Shown here: positions 45,798 through 55,180 of the stretch, one piece after another
Position numbering within the stretch: the stretch's first letter is position 1
Layout: each line of letters starts with the position of its first letter
DNA from: Flagellimonas oceani
GTDB lineage: Bacteria; Bacteroidota; Bacteroidia; Flavobacteriales; Flavobacteriaceae
NCBI RefSeq assembly: GCF_011068285.1
Contig: NZ_CP049616.1
Location: 3,182,001 to 3,246,000 of the forward strand
DNA: 64,000 nt
Direction of reading: 5' to 3'
Position numbers and translations under genes: made by a program
Notes under the pieces: model-generated
Database searches by the model: none
Told to the model about the DNA's origin: nothing
What the model saw: only the letters and a program-made list of their open reading frames with translations

Positions 45798-46685
45798 CTA
45801 CTCGTTTTCGTTTTCGTCCTCGAACTTGGTATCTGCCATTCGAGTTCGGTCTATATTAATTTCATTGAATTTTGGACTCAAAGTTTTATCATCGGTATCA
45901 AAGACCAAAAACTGCTTGGAGTCCATTCCGTGCAGAGTATTGAAAGAGTTAAATCTATTGTTTTGGAGTTGCAATATCCTTAAGCTTGCCAATTGTCCGA
46001 ACTCGGCCGGAATCTCACCGCCCAATTGATTGTTGGACAGGACCAACTCCTTTAACTGAGCCAAGTTTCCAATCTCCGCAGGTATCTGTCCTTCCAATTT
46101 GTTCTCAAAAAGACCTAAGGCCTCCAAGTTTGAAAGGTTCCCAATGGATTTGGGTATGATTCCTTTAAGGTTGTTGCTCGATAAATTCAACTCTCGTAAA
46201 TTTTTAAGTTCTCCGAAGCTCTCCGGTATATTTCCGGTCAAAAAATTATTGAACATGGAGAACACTTCCAATTCTTTAAGATTGTCTACTCCTTCCGGGA
46301 TTTCACCTTTGATTCGGTTCATCTCCAAACGTAGAGTCTTTAAGTTTTCCAATTTTACAATGTCCTTTGGAAGTACGCCCGTAATCTGGTTAAACGCCAA
46401 ATTCAATGTAGAAAGGTGCTTTAAGTTACCTAAACTTTCAGGGAGCGTGCCACTTAAATTATTCATAAAAAGTGTGAGGCCCACCACATGGCCTTTATGC
46501 ACCTGTACGCCCTTCCATGTGTTTACCGGAGCGTTTAAATCCCAAGAAGAATTCCATTCCTTGCCGTTGGTACTGTTGTAAAAGTCTACCAATGCAGATT
46601 TTTCCTTGGGGGAAACCTGTCCATTGGCGAACGATATGCTGGCCGAGGACATCAAGCAAAAGAGAAAAATCGTAATACGAAGCAT
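45798..46685 (-). CDS. Secreted leucine-rich-repeat protein (plant-like LRR)
   Basis: A 295-residue exported protein. Signal peptide 1-20 (ending SFA). An LRR-capping segment (about 25-70; SALVDFYNSTNGKEWNSS) resembles the N-cap of plant receptor LRRs, with the Trp-rich stretch TWKGVQV. Then come about seven LRR units of 24 residues of the plant type LxxLxLxxNxLxGxIP (about 71-240; for example NLRELNLSSNNLKGIIPKSI) and a C-terminal acidic tail. No T9SS C-terminal domain and no membrane anchor are visible. Function unknown; probably protein-protein binding in the envelope. Monocistronic, with a clear terminator. Confidence 0.88.
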   Translation of the reverse strand: MLRITIFLFCLMSSASISFANGQVSPKEKSALVDFYNSTNGKEWNSSWDLNAPVNTWKGVQVHKGHVVGLTLFMNNLSGTLPESLGNLKHLSTLNLAFNQITGVLPKDIVKLENLKTLRLEMNRIKGEIPEGVDNLKELEVFSMFNNFLTGNIPESFGELKNLRELNLSSNNLKGIIPKSIGNLSNLEALGLFENKLEGQIPAEIGNLAQLKELVLSNNQLGGEIPAEFGQLASLRILQLQNNRFNSFNTLHGMDSKQFLVFDTDDKTLSPKFNEINIDRTRMADTKFEDENENE

Positions 46686-46819
46686 CTTTTCTTATTTAGT
46701 TGTAGGAAATTTACAGACAAAATAATAAAAATACGAAACATCCTACAAGTTTTATCGACAAACTCCCTGCAATATGTTGTGAATTCGTGAAAAAGCGTTG
46801 TGAGAAGTGGGAATAATCT

Positions 46820-48733
46820 TTAATCCAAGGCTTCAAGCTTATGGGACAGCGATTCCCAATCTTCCATAAGACCTTCCAATTCTTGCTTTTTACCCTCGTA
46901 TTTATCAAAAAAGTTAGGCTTTGCTATAGTGGCATCGTAGTCCATGAGCAAATCATGGTCAATATCGGCAATTTCCTTTTCCAATTGTGAAATTCTCTTC
47001 TCTACTCCGCTGAGTCGGTTTTTGAGTGATTTTTGCTTTTTCTGGGTATGGTAGTCGCTCTCCTTTGCCCTTTCTTGGGATTTTTCTTCTTTCTTTTGAT
47101 CTCCTTTCTCAACGCTTCGGAAATCTTCCATCTTTCGTTGTTCAAGGTAAAAATCAATATCACCCAAATATTCTTTGATTCCCCCATCTTTAAACTCGTA
47201 GACCCTATCGGTCAACCCTTGAAGAAAATCACGGTCGTGAGATACCAGAATCAATGTTCCTTCAAAATTTTGCAAGGCTTGCTTTAAAACGTTCTTGGAT
47301 TTGATGTCCAAGTGGTTGGTAGGTTCGTCCATCACCAAAACATTGAAGGGCTGCAAGAGCATTTTGGCCAAGGCCAAGCGGTTGCGCTCACCTCCGGACA
47401 GCACCTTTACATACTTGTCCACCTCATCTCCCCTGAACAAAAATGACCCGAGGATATCCCGCACCTTGCTACGGTTTTTTTCATTGGCGGCATCGATCAT
47501 GGTATCCAGAATGGTTTTGCTGCCATCCAGATATTCGGCCTGGTTTTGGGCAAAATAGCCCAATTGCACATTATGGCCAATCTTTAAATCCCCCTTATAT
47601 TCCAGTTCACCTACCATAATTTTGGCAAGCGTCGTTTTTCCTTGGCCATTTTGACCTACAAATGCGGTCTTGCTCCCTCGGTCGACCATGAGATCGATAT
47701 CTTGAAGCACTTTTTTAGGGCCATAACTTTTAGAGATTCCTTCCAGTTCGGCAACTACCTTTCCGGGAGTAACAGAGACAGGAAATCTAAGGTTCATCAC
47801 ACTGTTGTCCTCCTCGTCCACCTCGATACGCTCCATTTTATCCAACTTCTTGATCAAGGATTGGGCCATGGAGGCCTTGCTGGACTTGGCCCTGAACTTT
47901 TCTATCAGCCTTTCGGTCTGCTGAATTTGCTTTTCTTGGTTTTTCTGCGCACTCAATTGCTGCTCCTTGATTTCCTTGCGGTGCACCAAAAACTGGGAAT
48001 AGGGTTTGCTGTAATCGTAAATCCTTCCCAAGGAAATCTCAATGGTACGGTTGGTCACATTGTCCAGGAACATTTTATCGTGGGAGACAATTACAACGGC
48101 TCCGGTAAAGTTGCGCAAGAATTGCTCCAACCAAATTATGGATTCGATATCCAAGTGGTTGGTAGGCTCATCCAGCAAAAGTACATCGTTGCTCTGGAGC
48201 AACAGTTTGGCAAGTTCGATCCGCATACGCCAACCGCCGGAAAATGTATCAGTGAGTTTGTTGAAATCTTCCCGCTTAAAACCTAATCCAAGCAATACTT
48301 TTTCGGTATCGCCCTGGTAGTTATACCCGCCCAAAATTTCATATCTGTGGGTCACATCGTTCAGGTCCACCATCAATTGATGATACCCCTCGCTTTCATA
48401 ATCGGTGCGCTCCGCCAATGCTGTGTTTATCTCGTCTAGTTTCAGCTCCATTTCCTTGATCTCCGAAAATGCCTGATAGGACTCTTCCAGGACCGTTCTA
48501 CCTTCCTCAAAGTCGATATCCTGTTTTAGAAAACCTATTTTGATGTTTTTTTCGGTTGCTATGGCACCTTCGTCCAAGGGCATTTCCTTGGCCAAGAGTT
48601 TGAGCATTGTTGATTTTCCTGCACCATTCTTTCCGATAAGCCCTACCCGATCGCCCCCATTAAGACGAAACGATATTTCCTCGAACAGATATTCCCCTCC
48701 AAAGGCTACGGATAGATTATGAACATTTAGCAT
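46820..48733 (-). CDS. ABC-F family ATP-binding cassette protein
   Basis: Soluble ABC-F ATPase of 637 residues, a family acting on the ribosome (translation factors, antibiotic-resistance proteins); not a transporter because there is no membrane segment. First ABC domain: Walker A GKNGAGKST, signature FSGGWRMRI, Walker B VLLLDEPTNHLD. Linker helices (about 240-310). Second domain: Walker A GQNGQGKTT, signature LSGGERNRL, Walker B VLVMDEPTNHLD. The C-terminus is a charged coiled coil (about 530-637). The architecture fits the Uup/EttA-like group; no exact symbol is assigned. Confidence 0.95.
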   Translation of the reverse strand: MLNVHNLSVAFGGEYLFEEISFRLNGGDRVGLIGKNGAGKSTMLKLLAKEMPLDEGAIATEKNIKIGFLKQDIDFEEGRTVLEESYQAFSEIKEMELKLDEINTALAERTDYESEGYHQLMVDLNDVTHRYEILGGYNYQGDTEKVLLGLGFKREDFNKLTDTFSGGWRMRIELAKLLLQSNDVLLLDEPTNHLDIESIIWLEQFLRNFTGAVVIVSHDKMFLDNVTNRTIEISLGRIYDYSKPYSQFLVHRKEIKEQQLSAQKNQEKQIQQTERLIEKFRAKSSKASMAQSLIKKLDKMERIEVDEEDNSVMNLRFPVSVTPGKVVAELEGISKSYGPKKVLQDIDLMVDRGSKTAFVGQNGQGKTTLAKIMVGELEYKGDLKIGHNVQLGYFAQNQAEYLDGSKTILDTMIDAANEKNRSKVRDILGSFLFRGDEVDKYVKVLSGGERNRLALAKMLLQPFNVLVMDEPTNHLDIKSKNVLKQALQNFEGTLILVSHDRDFLQGLTDRVYEFKDGGIKEYLGDIDFYLEQRKMEDFRSVEKGDQKKEEKSQERAKESDYHTQKKQKSLKNRLSGVEKRISQLEKEIADIDHDLLMDYDATIAKPNFFDKYEGKKQELEGLMEDWESLSHKLEALD

Positions 48734-48774
48734 TATATGTGACCTTGATTACAAAACATTAATCGGCGAATATG

Positions 48775-48782
48775 TACTTTTG
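48775..48782 (+). promoter_or_regulatory. Putative -7 element of DUF983 gene
   Basis: TACTTTTG, full TAnnTTTG match, 16 nt before the ATG at 48799. It overlaps the longer alternative N-terminus, which supports the shorter start. No clear TTTG at -33. Confidence 0.45.
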
Positions 48783-48798
48783 TACAAAAGCCGTGCAA

Positions 48799-49194
48799 AT
48801 GTTAAAAAAAGGAACCAAAATGTACAGCATTTTAACAGGAAACTGTCCAAGATGCCAAGAGGAGAGCATGTATGAAAAGTCCAATCCCTATGTACTTTCC
48901 AAAATTTTCAGCATGAACGAACGATGTTCCCATTGCGGTTTAAGGTATAAGATTGAGCCTTCTTTTTTTTACGGAGCGATGTACGTAAGCTATGCAGTGG
49001 GCATTGCCTTTGCGGTCGCGGCTTTTGTGATTTCATTCTTGTTTCTGGACGCTTCATTACCCACGACTTTTATTGCCATTGTGGGCACTTTAGTGGTTTT
49101 TATGCCGGTCATAATTAGACTTTCCAGAAATATTTGGATCAATTTTTTTGTGAAGTACGATGGAACTTCGGCCAAAAAGCACGAAACCGCGTAG
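48799..49194 (+). CDS. DUF983 family zinc-ribbon membrane protein
   Basis: A 131-residue membrane protein. I start at ATG 48799 (MLKKGTKMYSILTGNCPRC), the usual N-terminus of DUF983 proteins; the upstream extension to 48772 crosses a promoter-like element. Two Cys pairs, CPRC and CSHC, form a probable zinc ribbon at about 14-50. The family signature YKIEPSFFYGAMYVSYAVGI follows, and then two or three membrane helices. Function unknown. It is divergent from the ABC-F gene and convergent with the FAD oxidoreductase gene, with only 2 nt between the stop codons. Confidence 0.88.
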   Translation: MLKKGTKMYSILTGNCPRCQEESMYEKSNPYVLSKIFSMNERCSHCGLRYKIEPSFFYGAMYVSYAVGIAFAVAAFVISFLFLDASLPTTFIAIVGTLVVFMPVIIRLSRNIWINFFVKYDGTSAKKHETA

Positions 49195-49196
49195 CG

Positions 49197-50252
49197 CTAA
49201 TTGGAGTAGTATTTTTTGGTAAATCGTTGAATGTCCATTTCGGGGTCTAGCTCGCTTTGTTTTTCTATAAAATCGAACAATTGTTTGGAGGCGTACGGCC
49301 CGATCATCACTCCCCTTGAACCAAATCCATTCAGGACATAAAGGTTTTGGTGTTCTGGATGCCTTCCCACGAGTGGCCTACGATCTACAACGGTTGGTCT
49401 TATGCCCGCCACATGGTCCACAACCTCAAAATCGCATTGTAAAAAAGTACTGAGTTTTCTTAGGAGTTCGTTCTTGGATTCCTCTGTGGGTTGGTTGGTC
49501 TTATCCTGCCACTTATACGTAGCTCCCACCAAATACCTGTCATTTTCCATGGGAATGGTAAAAACGGACGATTTGATGACGTTGTTCTCTTTGTAATCAG
49601 GGGCATGGATGATGAGCAATTCCCCTTTGGTCCCGTTCAAGGGCAGATACCCAAAGTATGGATTCTGTTTTAGGCCAAAGCCAGTGGCAAAAACTAATTT
49701 TTTTGCGATTATATCCTTATATGACACGGTATCGCTTGAAATGGACAATGCATCAAAGTCAAAAGTTTCCTCTACAAATGCACCACTATTTTTGAGATAG
49801 CTTTTATATGAACGGATCAAAGCTCTGGTGTCAATCCTACCAGTATGTTTCACCTCTCCAAATCCATGAGGGGCATTTATTGAAGGATTGTTGTTCGGGA
49901 TAATCTTAGTGGAGAGGAAATAATCCAAATCCGGGCGGTCCGAAGCTTCGAACCATAGGTTTTGTTCTTCTATCGACGCGAATTTTCGTAGAACCGGAAG
50001 TTCATAATCCAATGTAACACCCAGTTTTTGTTCCAATTTTTGATAAAACGGTTTTGCTCCCTGCAGCTGCATTTTGGCTTTCCAGGCCATGGTAAACCGC
50101 TTCAAAATAACTGGGTTGTACAGGCCTCCTGCAACTTGGGACGCCTGTTGGGATCCATCGGTAATCACTTTGAAGGTTTTCCCATTTTCTTCCAGAACCT
50201 CGCAAAAAGAGATTCCTGCCAAACCTAGCCCTACTACAATATAATCAACCAT
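49197..50252 (-). CDS. FAD-dependent oxidoreductase, DAO family
   Basis: A 351-residue flavoprotein. Rossmann motif VGLGLAG (Gly8, Gly10, Gly13) at the N-terminus with the acidic end of beta-2 around ITDG. The C-terminal FAD-contact block GIRPTVVDRRPLVGRHPEHQ and LNGFGSRGVMIGPY is typical for D-amino-acid oxidase/glycine-oxidase-like enzymes. Substrate unknown; members include deaminating amine and amino acid oxidases. It lies downstream of the gldN terminator on the same strand and is probably transcribed separately, from within the gap 50253-50304. Confidence 0.88.
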   Translation of the reverse strand: MVDYIVVGLGLAGISFCEVLEENGKTFKVITDGSQQASQVAGGLYNPVILKRFTMAWKAKMQLQGAKPFYQKLEQKLGVTLDYELPVLRKFASIEEQNLWFEASDRPDLDYFLSTKIIPNNNPSINAPHGFGEVKHTGRIDTRALIRSYKSYLKNSGAFVEETFDFDALSISSDTVSYKDIIAKKLVFATGFGLKQNPYFGYLPLNGTKGELLIIHAPDYKENNVIKSSVFTIPMENDRYLVGATYKWQDKTNQPTEESKNELLRKLSTFLQCDFEVVDHVAGIRPTVVDRRPLVGRHPEHQNLYVLNGFGSRGVMIGPYASKQLFDFIEKQSELDPEMDIQRFTKKYYSN

Positions 50253-50304
50253 ACCGCAAAATTAGCGAACTGAGCGAATCCCTGACATTTTCATTTGACT
50301 TTAA

Positions 50305-50338
50305 ACCAAAAAAAACGCCGCACTGAGTGCGGCGTTTT
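50305..50338 (-). terminator. Rho-independent terminator after gldN
   Basis: Stem AAAACGCCGCAC / GTGCGGCGTTTT with loop TGA; on the minus strand it runs into T-rich sequence (positions 50315 to 50307). It ends the gldKLMN transcript. Confidence 0.88.
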
Positions 50339-50372
50339 GCTTTATTGAATTGGAAATATTCTATGAACGATA

Positions 50373-51275
50373 TTAATACGCCCACATATCTTGCTCCCTG
50401 TCTCGAATTCCCTCTTTAATTCTTTGGGCCTCCAAGAGCTGGAACAAGGCATTATCAAAAATGTAATCGCTTATCTCACGATCTTCGTGAACGTTTTCTT
50501 CTTTATAGATCACACCATTGAATCGACGCGCGTTCAACAACATATCAAAAGAAATGGGTCTTGCGGAGTTTTGCTGGTTGTACACCTTGGCATCGTGCAA
50601 AATTTGACGTGCCGCCGGATACCATACCCAGAACAACTCTACTTTGTTCTCCCCCGTTCCCATAGATTCATCGTCTATAAAGTTTACATCGGGAGCAACC
50701 GGGGCAATTCCCAATAAGCGATACTTAAGCTCACCTTGGCGCTTATCGAAATACCACATTCCTTTAATTCGGAATTCCTCAATATCAGCGGCTGTCAAAT
50801 CCCTTCTGTTGATAAATTCAGGGGATATTTGCTCACCGGCATTCAATTGTTCATATCCAAGGTCAGTGGTATCCACTTTACGCAAGGTTGCCGAAAGATC
50901 CTCCAACTTTCTCTTCTCTGTAAAGTAAGAGTCTGCATATACCTCGGTAAGGTTACCGTTTCTGATGTTTTTCATCAAAACGTGGTATAAAGACCTTCTA
51001 TCGGCACCAATACCTATGGTATCGGTCGGGTAATACAATGGAAAGTTGACTCGCTCGTCAAGATCGATGATTTCCCAAACGGTCTTGGACCAAAGGATAT
51101 CCCTATCATCCACATAACCGTATTCCAAGGGCTCATCGGCATCTTGCTCTATTTGAGCTTGGGTTTTCTTACCTATATCTTCGGGCAGCTTGGCATTCAA
51201 AATGTTTGCCTGTGCCATGATTGATACTGGCAATATGCCTAACAATCCAATTAATAATGCGTTTTTCCAATTCAT
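50373..51275 (-). CDS. gldN: Gliding motility/T9SS protein GldN
   Basis: Periplasmic component that with lipoprotein GldK forms the PorKN-type ring under the outer membrane in the type IX secretion system. Signal peptide 1-22 (ending IMAQ). The tracts YVDDRDILWSKTVWEIIDLDERVNFPL (residues about 53-79) and FWVWYPAARQILHDAKVYN are typical GldN features. An ATG two codons upstream (51281) could also serve as start. The gene is last in the gldKLMN order, 26 nt after gldM, and is followed by a strong terminator. Confidence 0.95.
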   Translation of the reverse strand: MNWKNALLIGLLGILPVSIMAQANILNAKLPEDIGKKTQAQIEQDADEPLEYGYVDDRDILWSKTVWEIIDLDERVNFPLYYPTDTIGIGADRRSLYHVLMKNIRNGNLTEVYADSYFTEKRKLEDLSATLRKVDTTDLGYEQLNAGEQISPEFINRRDLTAADIEEFRIKGMWYFDKRQGELKYRLLGIAPVAPDVNFIDDESMGTGENKVELFWVWYPAARQILHDAKVYNQQNSARPISFDMLLNARRFNGVIYKEENVHEDREISDYIFDNALFQLLEAQRIKEGIRDREQDMWAY

Positions 51276-51301
51276 GATCACTTGTATACTTTTTATACTT
51301 C

Positions 51302-52873
51302 TTAGTTTGTAAGCTCAACCACTACAGGAGATACTTTTTTCAACTTGTAGCTCTTGTTGTTTGTGATGTAAGCTTGGATATCGAATATCTGGACAGATTC
51401 ACCTCTATCCGCTCTCTTAAGTGCAGATTTGGCTCTCGCATCCAATTTGTTTCCGTTTACGACTACGGTAGGCTGACCGGGAACTTTGAACTTAAACTGG
51501 CTTACAGCAAGGTTCAAGTCAAAATCAAAGTCTTCCAACATAGCACTAACAGTGGAAATTTCCAGGTTGTTTCTTGGCATCTTAACGCTACCAGACTCAC
51601 CACGAACGGTACCGCTCGGTCTTGGAATATCCTTGATACGGAACTCGGACTTGGTGCTGATTCCTTTACCATCTGGCAATGTACCGGAAGCGGTAATGGT
51701 CACAGACCTACCTGTTCCGGGGTTCATAACGTACTGGCTTCCGCTTCTTCTGCTCAAACCAGGAGCATTTGCAGACACCTTGTTATCTGGAATTCCAGGG
51801 ATAGAGATAGTCATTGGGTTGGCAACGCCACGATATACCACGTTCATCTTATCTGCGGAGATAACCGCTGCATTGGGCATGGAAATCGTAGCAAAAGTGT
51901 TGTTCACTTCTACAGGAACTTCTTCACCATCCTGCATAAAGGTCATGGTTCCTTTGATTGTGTGATCACCAGGAGTACCGGCACTGATCAACATTTTGAT
52001 GCCACCAGCTTCCAATTCGTAATCTTTACCTTCTGTCATTGGTCTTCCGTCCAAGGTCAACTCAGCTTTTACAGGTGTGGAAGTCTTGTCAGTTTTGCTA
52101 ACAATGATTTTTCCATCATACTTTTCACCTGCGTAGTAGGCTGTTTTAGGAGCAGACAATGAACTTGCAAAGTTTGTCAACGATACAGCTTCGGTCAACT
52201 CACCTTCCAAAAGGGTTTTCAATACCTCTTGCTCGGTAGTTTTGATGTCAGCCTGCAATTGGGTCATCTTGGTCAAAGAAGCTACCAATGGGAATCCTTC
52301 GTAGTGATAGTTGATCCAATCTTGACGGGTTCCGTCTCTCTTCTCAACCTTACCATCTTCACCACCAGTGGCAAAACGTGCCTTAACTGCTGATTTCAAA
52401 GATTCGAAACCATCTGCCGGCAATGCATTTACAACGCCTTCTCGGTAATTTTGAATCTGATCCATGAACTTTTTCCCTTCTGGGCCCAAATTGTCGCCCT
52501 GAAAGAATTTTTGGTCCAAGTAGTCAGACTTGTCCATAACCACATAGTCCGTTGGATCTTCCAAATCTGCGGTCATTTCTTTTTTCAATCCTTCCAAATA
52601 GCTGTAGTAGCTATCGGAAAGTTGTTTAATCTCTTGAGCATTTTGGTACAGTTCGCCGTATTCCTCCTCGTTTTCACTGGCCTTTGTTTCCAAGCTGGCC
52701 ATAAAATTGGAGTTATTGGCGTCCATGTTGGTGTTGGAAGTTTCCAGCTTTTCGTTCATAAGCCCGAAAGCTGCAAGTACTTCCTTGCTCATATTAAGTG
52801 CCAACATCGCGATGAAGATCAAGTACATAAGGTTGATCATCTTCTGACGTGGTGTTTGTTTTCCTCCTGCCAT
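51302..52873 (-). CDS. gldM: Gliding motility/T9SS motor protein GldM
   Basis: Motor shaft of the T9SS: one membrane helix (about 14-33; NLMYLIFIAMLALNMSKEVL) and a long periplasmic region of four domains (523 residues in total, the usual size), which carries torque to the GldKN ring. The N-terminal GGKQTPRQKMIN contains Arg9, the position equivalent to the conserved charged residue of Flavobacterium johnsoniae GldM. The C-terminal beta-domains include VSKTDKTSTPVKAELTLDG. Co-transcribed with gldL, 63 nt upstream. Confidence 0.97.
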   Translation of the reverse strand: MAGGKQTPRQKMINLMYLIFIAMLALNMSKEVLAAFGLMNEKLETSNTNMDANNSNFMASLETKASENEEEYGELYQNAQEIKQLSDSYYSYLEGLKKEMTADLEDPTDYVVMDKSDYLDQKFFQGDNLGPEGKKFMDQIQNYREGVVNALPADGFESLKSAVKARFATGGEDGKVEKRDGTRQDWINYHYEGFPLVASLTKMTQLQADIKTTEQEVLKTLLEGELTEAVSLTNFASSLSAPKTAYYAGEKYDGKIIVSKTDKTSTPVKAELTLDGRPMTEGKDYELEAGGIKMLISAGTPGDHTIKGTMTFMQDGEEVPVEVNNTFATISMPNAAVISADKMNVVYRGVANPMTISIPGIPDNKVSANAPGLSRRSGSQYVMNPGTGRSVTITASGTLPDGKGISTKSEFRIKDIPRPSGTVRGESGSVKMPRNNLEISTVSAMLEDFDFDLNLAVSQFKFKVPGQPTVVVNGNKLDARAKSALKRADRGESVQIFDIQAYITNNKSYKLKKVSPVVVELTN

Positions 52874-52936
52874 GTTTTTCTAATTAGATTTAATAATTAA
52901 TTTGATTTGGTTTGTTTTTTGTTGATCAAACTCTAA

Positions 52937-53593
52937 TTAGTTTCTTCCGCCCATGGCTGTAAGCATACCACCGTAAACACCGTTCAAAGAAGAAAGGTTA
53001 GTGGCCAATGATTGCATTTGGTCTTTCAAAGCACCTGCGTTCTGTACAACTTCCTCGTTGATGGAAGCTTGTCTGCTGGCACTTTCCAATTGTACTTTGT
53101 ACAAGCTGTTCAATGATTCCATTTGAGCTGCTGCGTGAGACAACTCCTCAGAGTACTTCTTAGTGTGTTGGATAGCATCTGTTGTAGGAGTGATATTCTT
53201 AGCGGCACCTTCAAAACTCTTGATGCTTTCGCCCAAGTTGGCAAAAAGATCAGAATCGATTTTGGCTTCTTTAAGTAGGTTGTCCAATTTCTTGGAAAGA
53301 AGGCCTTCAGCTTCTTGAGCATCTTTAGCTTCTTGTTTTCTGGAAGCAGATTGCTGACCTCCGGACAATTCTGGGTATACCAAGGACCAATCGTACTCGT
53401 CGTCTACTGGTTCAAATGCAGAGATAGCAAAGATCAATGCTTCGGTAATAAGTCCAACCGCAAGAAGAAGTCCACCGGTAAGTGGTCCAAACTCCCAGTG
53501 AAGGATCTTGAACAATGCACCGATAATTACCACCGATGCTCCAAGCCCGTAGGCCATGTTAAACAGCTTTTTTGTTGATTTTGACTGCGCCAT
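52937..53593 (-). CDS. gldL: Gliding motility/T9SS motor protein GldL
   Basis: Inner membrane proton-driven motor subunit, 218 residues, forming a pentamer around GldM helices. Two N-terminal helices (about 13-31 and 38-60). The charged intramembrane residues known from F. johnsoniae (Lys27, His30, Glu49) are present with an offset of two as Lys29, His32 and Glu51. A cytoplasmic domain rich in helices (about 85-215) follows. Located between gldK (86 nt upstream) and gldM. This conservation indicates a working motor. Confidence 0.97.
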   Translation of the reverse strand: MAQSKSTKKLFNMAYGLGASVVIIGALFKILHWEFGPLTGGLLLAVGLITEALIFAISAFEPVDDEYDWSLVYPELSGGQQSASRKQEAKDAQEAEGLLSKKLDNLLKEAKIDSDLFANLGESIKSFEGAAKNITPTTDAIQHTKKYSEELSHAAAQMESLNSLYKVQLESASRQASINEEVVQNAGALKDQMQSLATNLSSLNGVYGGMLTAMGGRN

Positions 53594-53679
53594 AATTCTA
53601 GTTTTAATTAAGTTATATAAAAAATAAGTATTTGGTTACTACTCTTACTTGTTTATATAATGTTCTCTCGTTGTATTGT

Positions 53680-55059
53680 TTATAGTCCGCTTCTGCTACC
53701 GTTGGTAGAGTCTTCCTCTCCCATGTAATCTTGAACGGTTCTGAAACCGATGTAGCTTCTTGCGGAATCTTGGTATTCGTAATCACGTGTACTTACTTGC
53801 AGGAAGTATGCAACATCTTTCCAAGACCCTCCACGGATCACTTTACGCTGGTTGTCCTGTGAACCGATGTTCGGGTTCATGGTGGACAGGTATTCGTATG
53901 CACCCTGGTCAAAACTTGAATTGGTCCATTCGGATACGTTACCGGCCATATTGTAGAGGTTGTAATCGTTTGGTTCGAAAGATTTTGCTTCTACAGTATA
54001 AAGTGCCGCATCGGCTGCATAATCACCACGTTGTGGTTTAAAGTTTGCCATGAAACATCCTGTATCACTGATCACATACGGACCGCCCCAAGGATATGTT
54101 CCGCCTTCGATTCCTCCTCTTGCAGCGTATTCCCACTCTGCCTCCGTTGGCAACCTAAATTGGTTCACAAACTGTTTGCCTCGACTTTTTTGATCGTCGT
54201 TCTTGAACTTGGTTCTCCAGTTACAGAAAGCTTTGGCCTGCATCCAGTTAACACCTACCACAGGATAATCGCTGTAGGCATCGTGCCAGAAATAGTCGTT
54301 GTGCATTGGCTCGTTGTAGCTGTATTCAAAATCTCGTATCCAAACGGTGGTATCAGGATAGATTTCCAATTCTTCATGCTTGATGAAATCCTTTCTGTTA
54401 CCGGTTCTTGCCCTGGCAGCAGCTTCAATATCCATCCAGCTGTACTTGTACTTTAATTTGGTTACATCCACACTTCTCAACCCGTTGTAGCTCTCCTCTT
54501 CAGGAAGGTAAATGGAGTCCATTACCTCAGCATAGTACTCATCCGGGTATTCGGAAGTATCCCATACCAAGTCCACATCTTTGTTCAATGCCCTTCCTTC
54601 GTAGCCTGTTGCTCCAAGACCCGCGTAGTTGTCGAGCATGTATTTGTCATAAACCGAAAGTTCGGTAGTGTCCGTATCCTTAAAAGCATACTCCCCGATA
54701 CCTTCATCCTCTGGGCTTATTCCCAGCTCGTCGGCCAAGATGGCCAACCGTGTTCTTACTATGGAATCCTTGACCCACTCCACAAACTGTCGGTACTCAC
54801 TATTGGTGATTTCCGTGTCGTCCATATAAAAGGAACGTACGGTAACCGTTCTTGTGGGAGCGTTCAATACTTTCGCCTGATCCTCTTCGGCTTTACCCAT
54901 AACAAAGGCGCCGCGGGGAATCAGTTCCATTCCATAGGGTTTTTCTGGATGCCATTTTTTACCACTGACCCCAACTAGTTCACCTTTTGATCTTGATTTA
55001 GAGCCACAACTGGTAAGCAAAAAAACAAGTGCTATAGATGAAAAGAATAGCTTTCTCAT
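53680..55059 (-). CDS. gldK: Gliding motility/T9SS lipoprotein GldK
   Basis: Outer-membrane-linked lipoprotein of the PorK/GldK ring, 459 residues. Lipobox LLTSC with Cys18. The rest has the formylglycine-generating-enzyme (sulfatase-modifying factor) fold, with IPRGAFVMGKAEEDQA, FRLPTEAEWEYAARGGIEGG, and the end RKVIRGGSWKD. In GldK this fold is structural and not thought to be enzymatic. First gene of the gldKLMN unit; 121 nt separate it from the arginase-like gene. No fully matching -7 element found in that gap. Confidence 0.97.
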   Translation of the reverse strand: MRKLFFSSIALVFLLTSCGSKSRSKGELVGVSGKKWHPEKPYGMELIPRGAFVMGKAEEDQAKVLNAPTRTVTVRSFYMDDTEITNSEYRQFVEWVKDSIVRTRLAILADELGISPEDEGIGEYAFKDTDTTELSVYDKYMLDNYAGLGATGYEGRALNKDVDLVWDTSEYPDEYYAEVMDSIYLPEEESYNGLRSVDVTKLKYKYSWMDIEAAARARTGNRKDFIKHEELEIYPDTTVWIRDFEYSYNEPMHNDYFWHDAYSDYPVVGVNWMQAKAFCNWRTKFKNDDQKSRGKQFVNQFRLPTEAEWEYAARGGIEGGTYPWGGPYVISDTGCFMANFKPQRGDYAADAALYTVEAKSFEPNDYNLYNMAGNVSEWTNSSFDQGAYEYLSTMNPNIGSQDNQRKVIRGGSWKDVAYFLQVSTRDYEYQDSARSYIGFRTVQDYMGEEDSTNGSRSGL

Positions 55060-55180
55060 ACTTTAGGTTAAATTATTCGATTCAAGATTTTTAACTGTTC
55101 TACACAGGTTCATTATTTTCAAAACTGATTTTTGAATGAATTATTGTGTAAAAACAATTAATGGTCAAAATTTAATTTAT

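Noticed and set aside
48772..48798. Upstream start of the DUF983 protein
   Set aside because: The added residues MYFCTKAVQ are not family-like and their codons overlap a full TAnnTTTG element.
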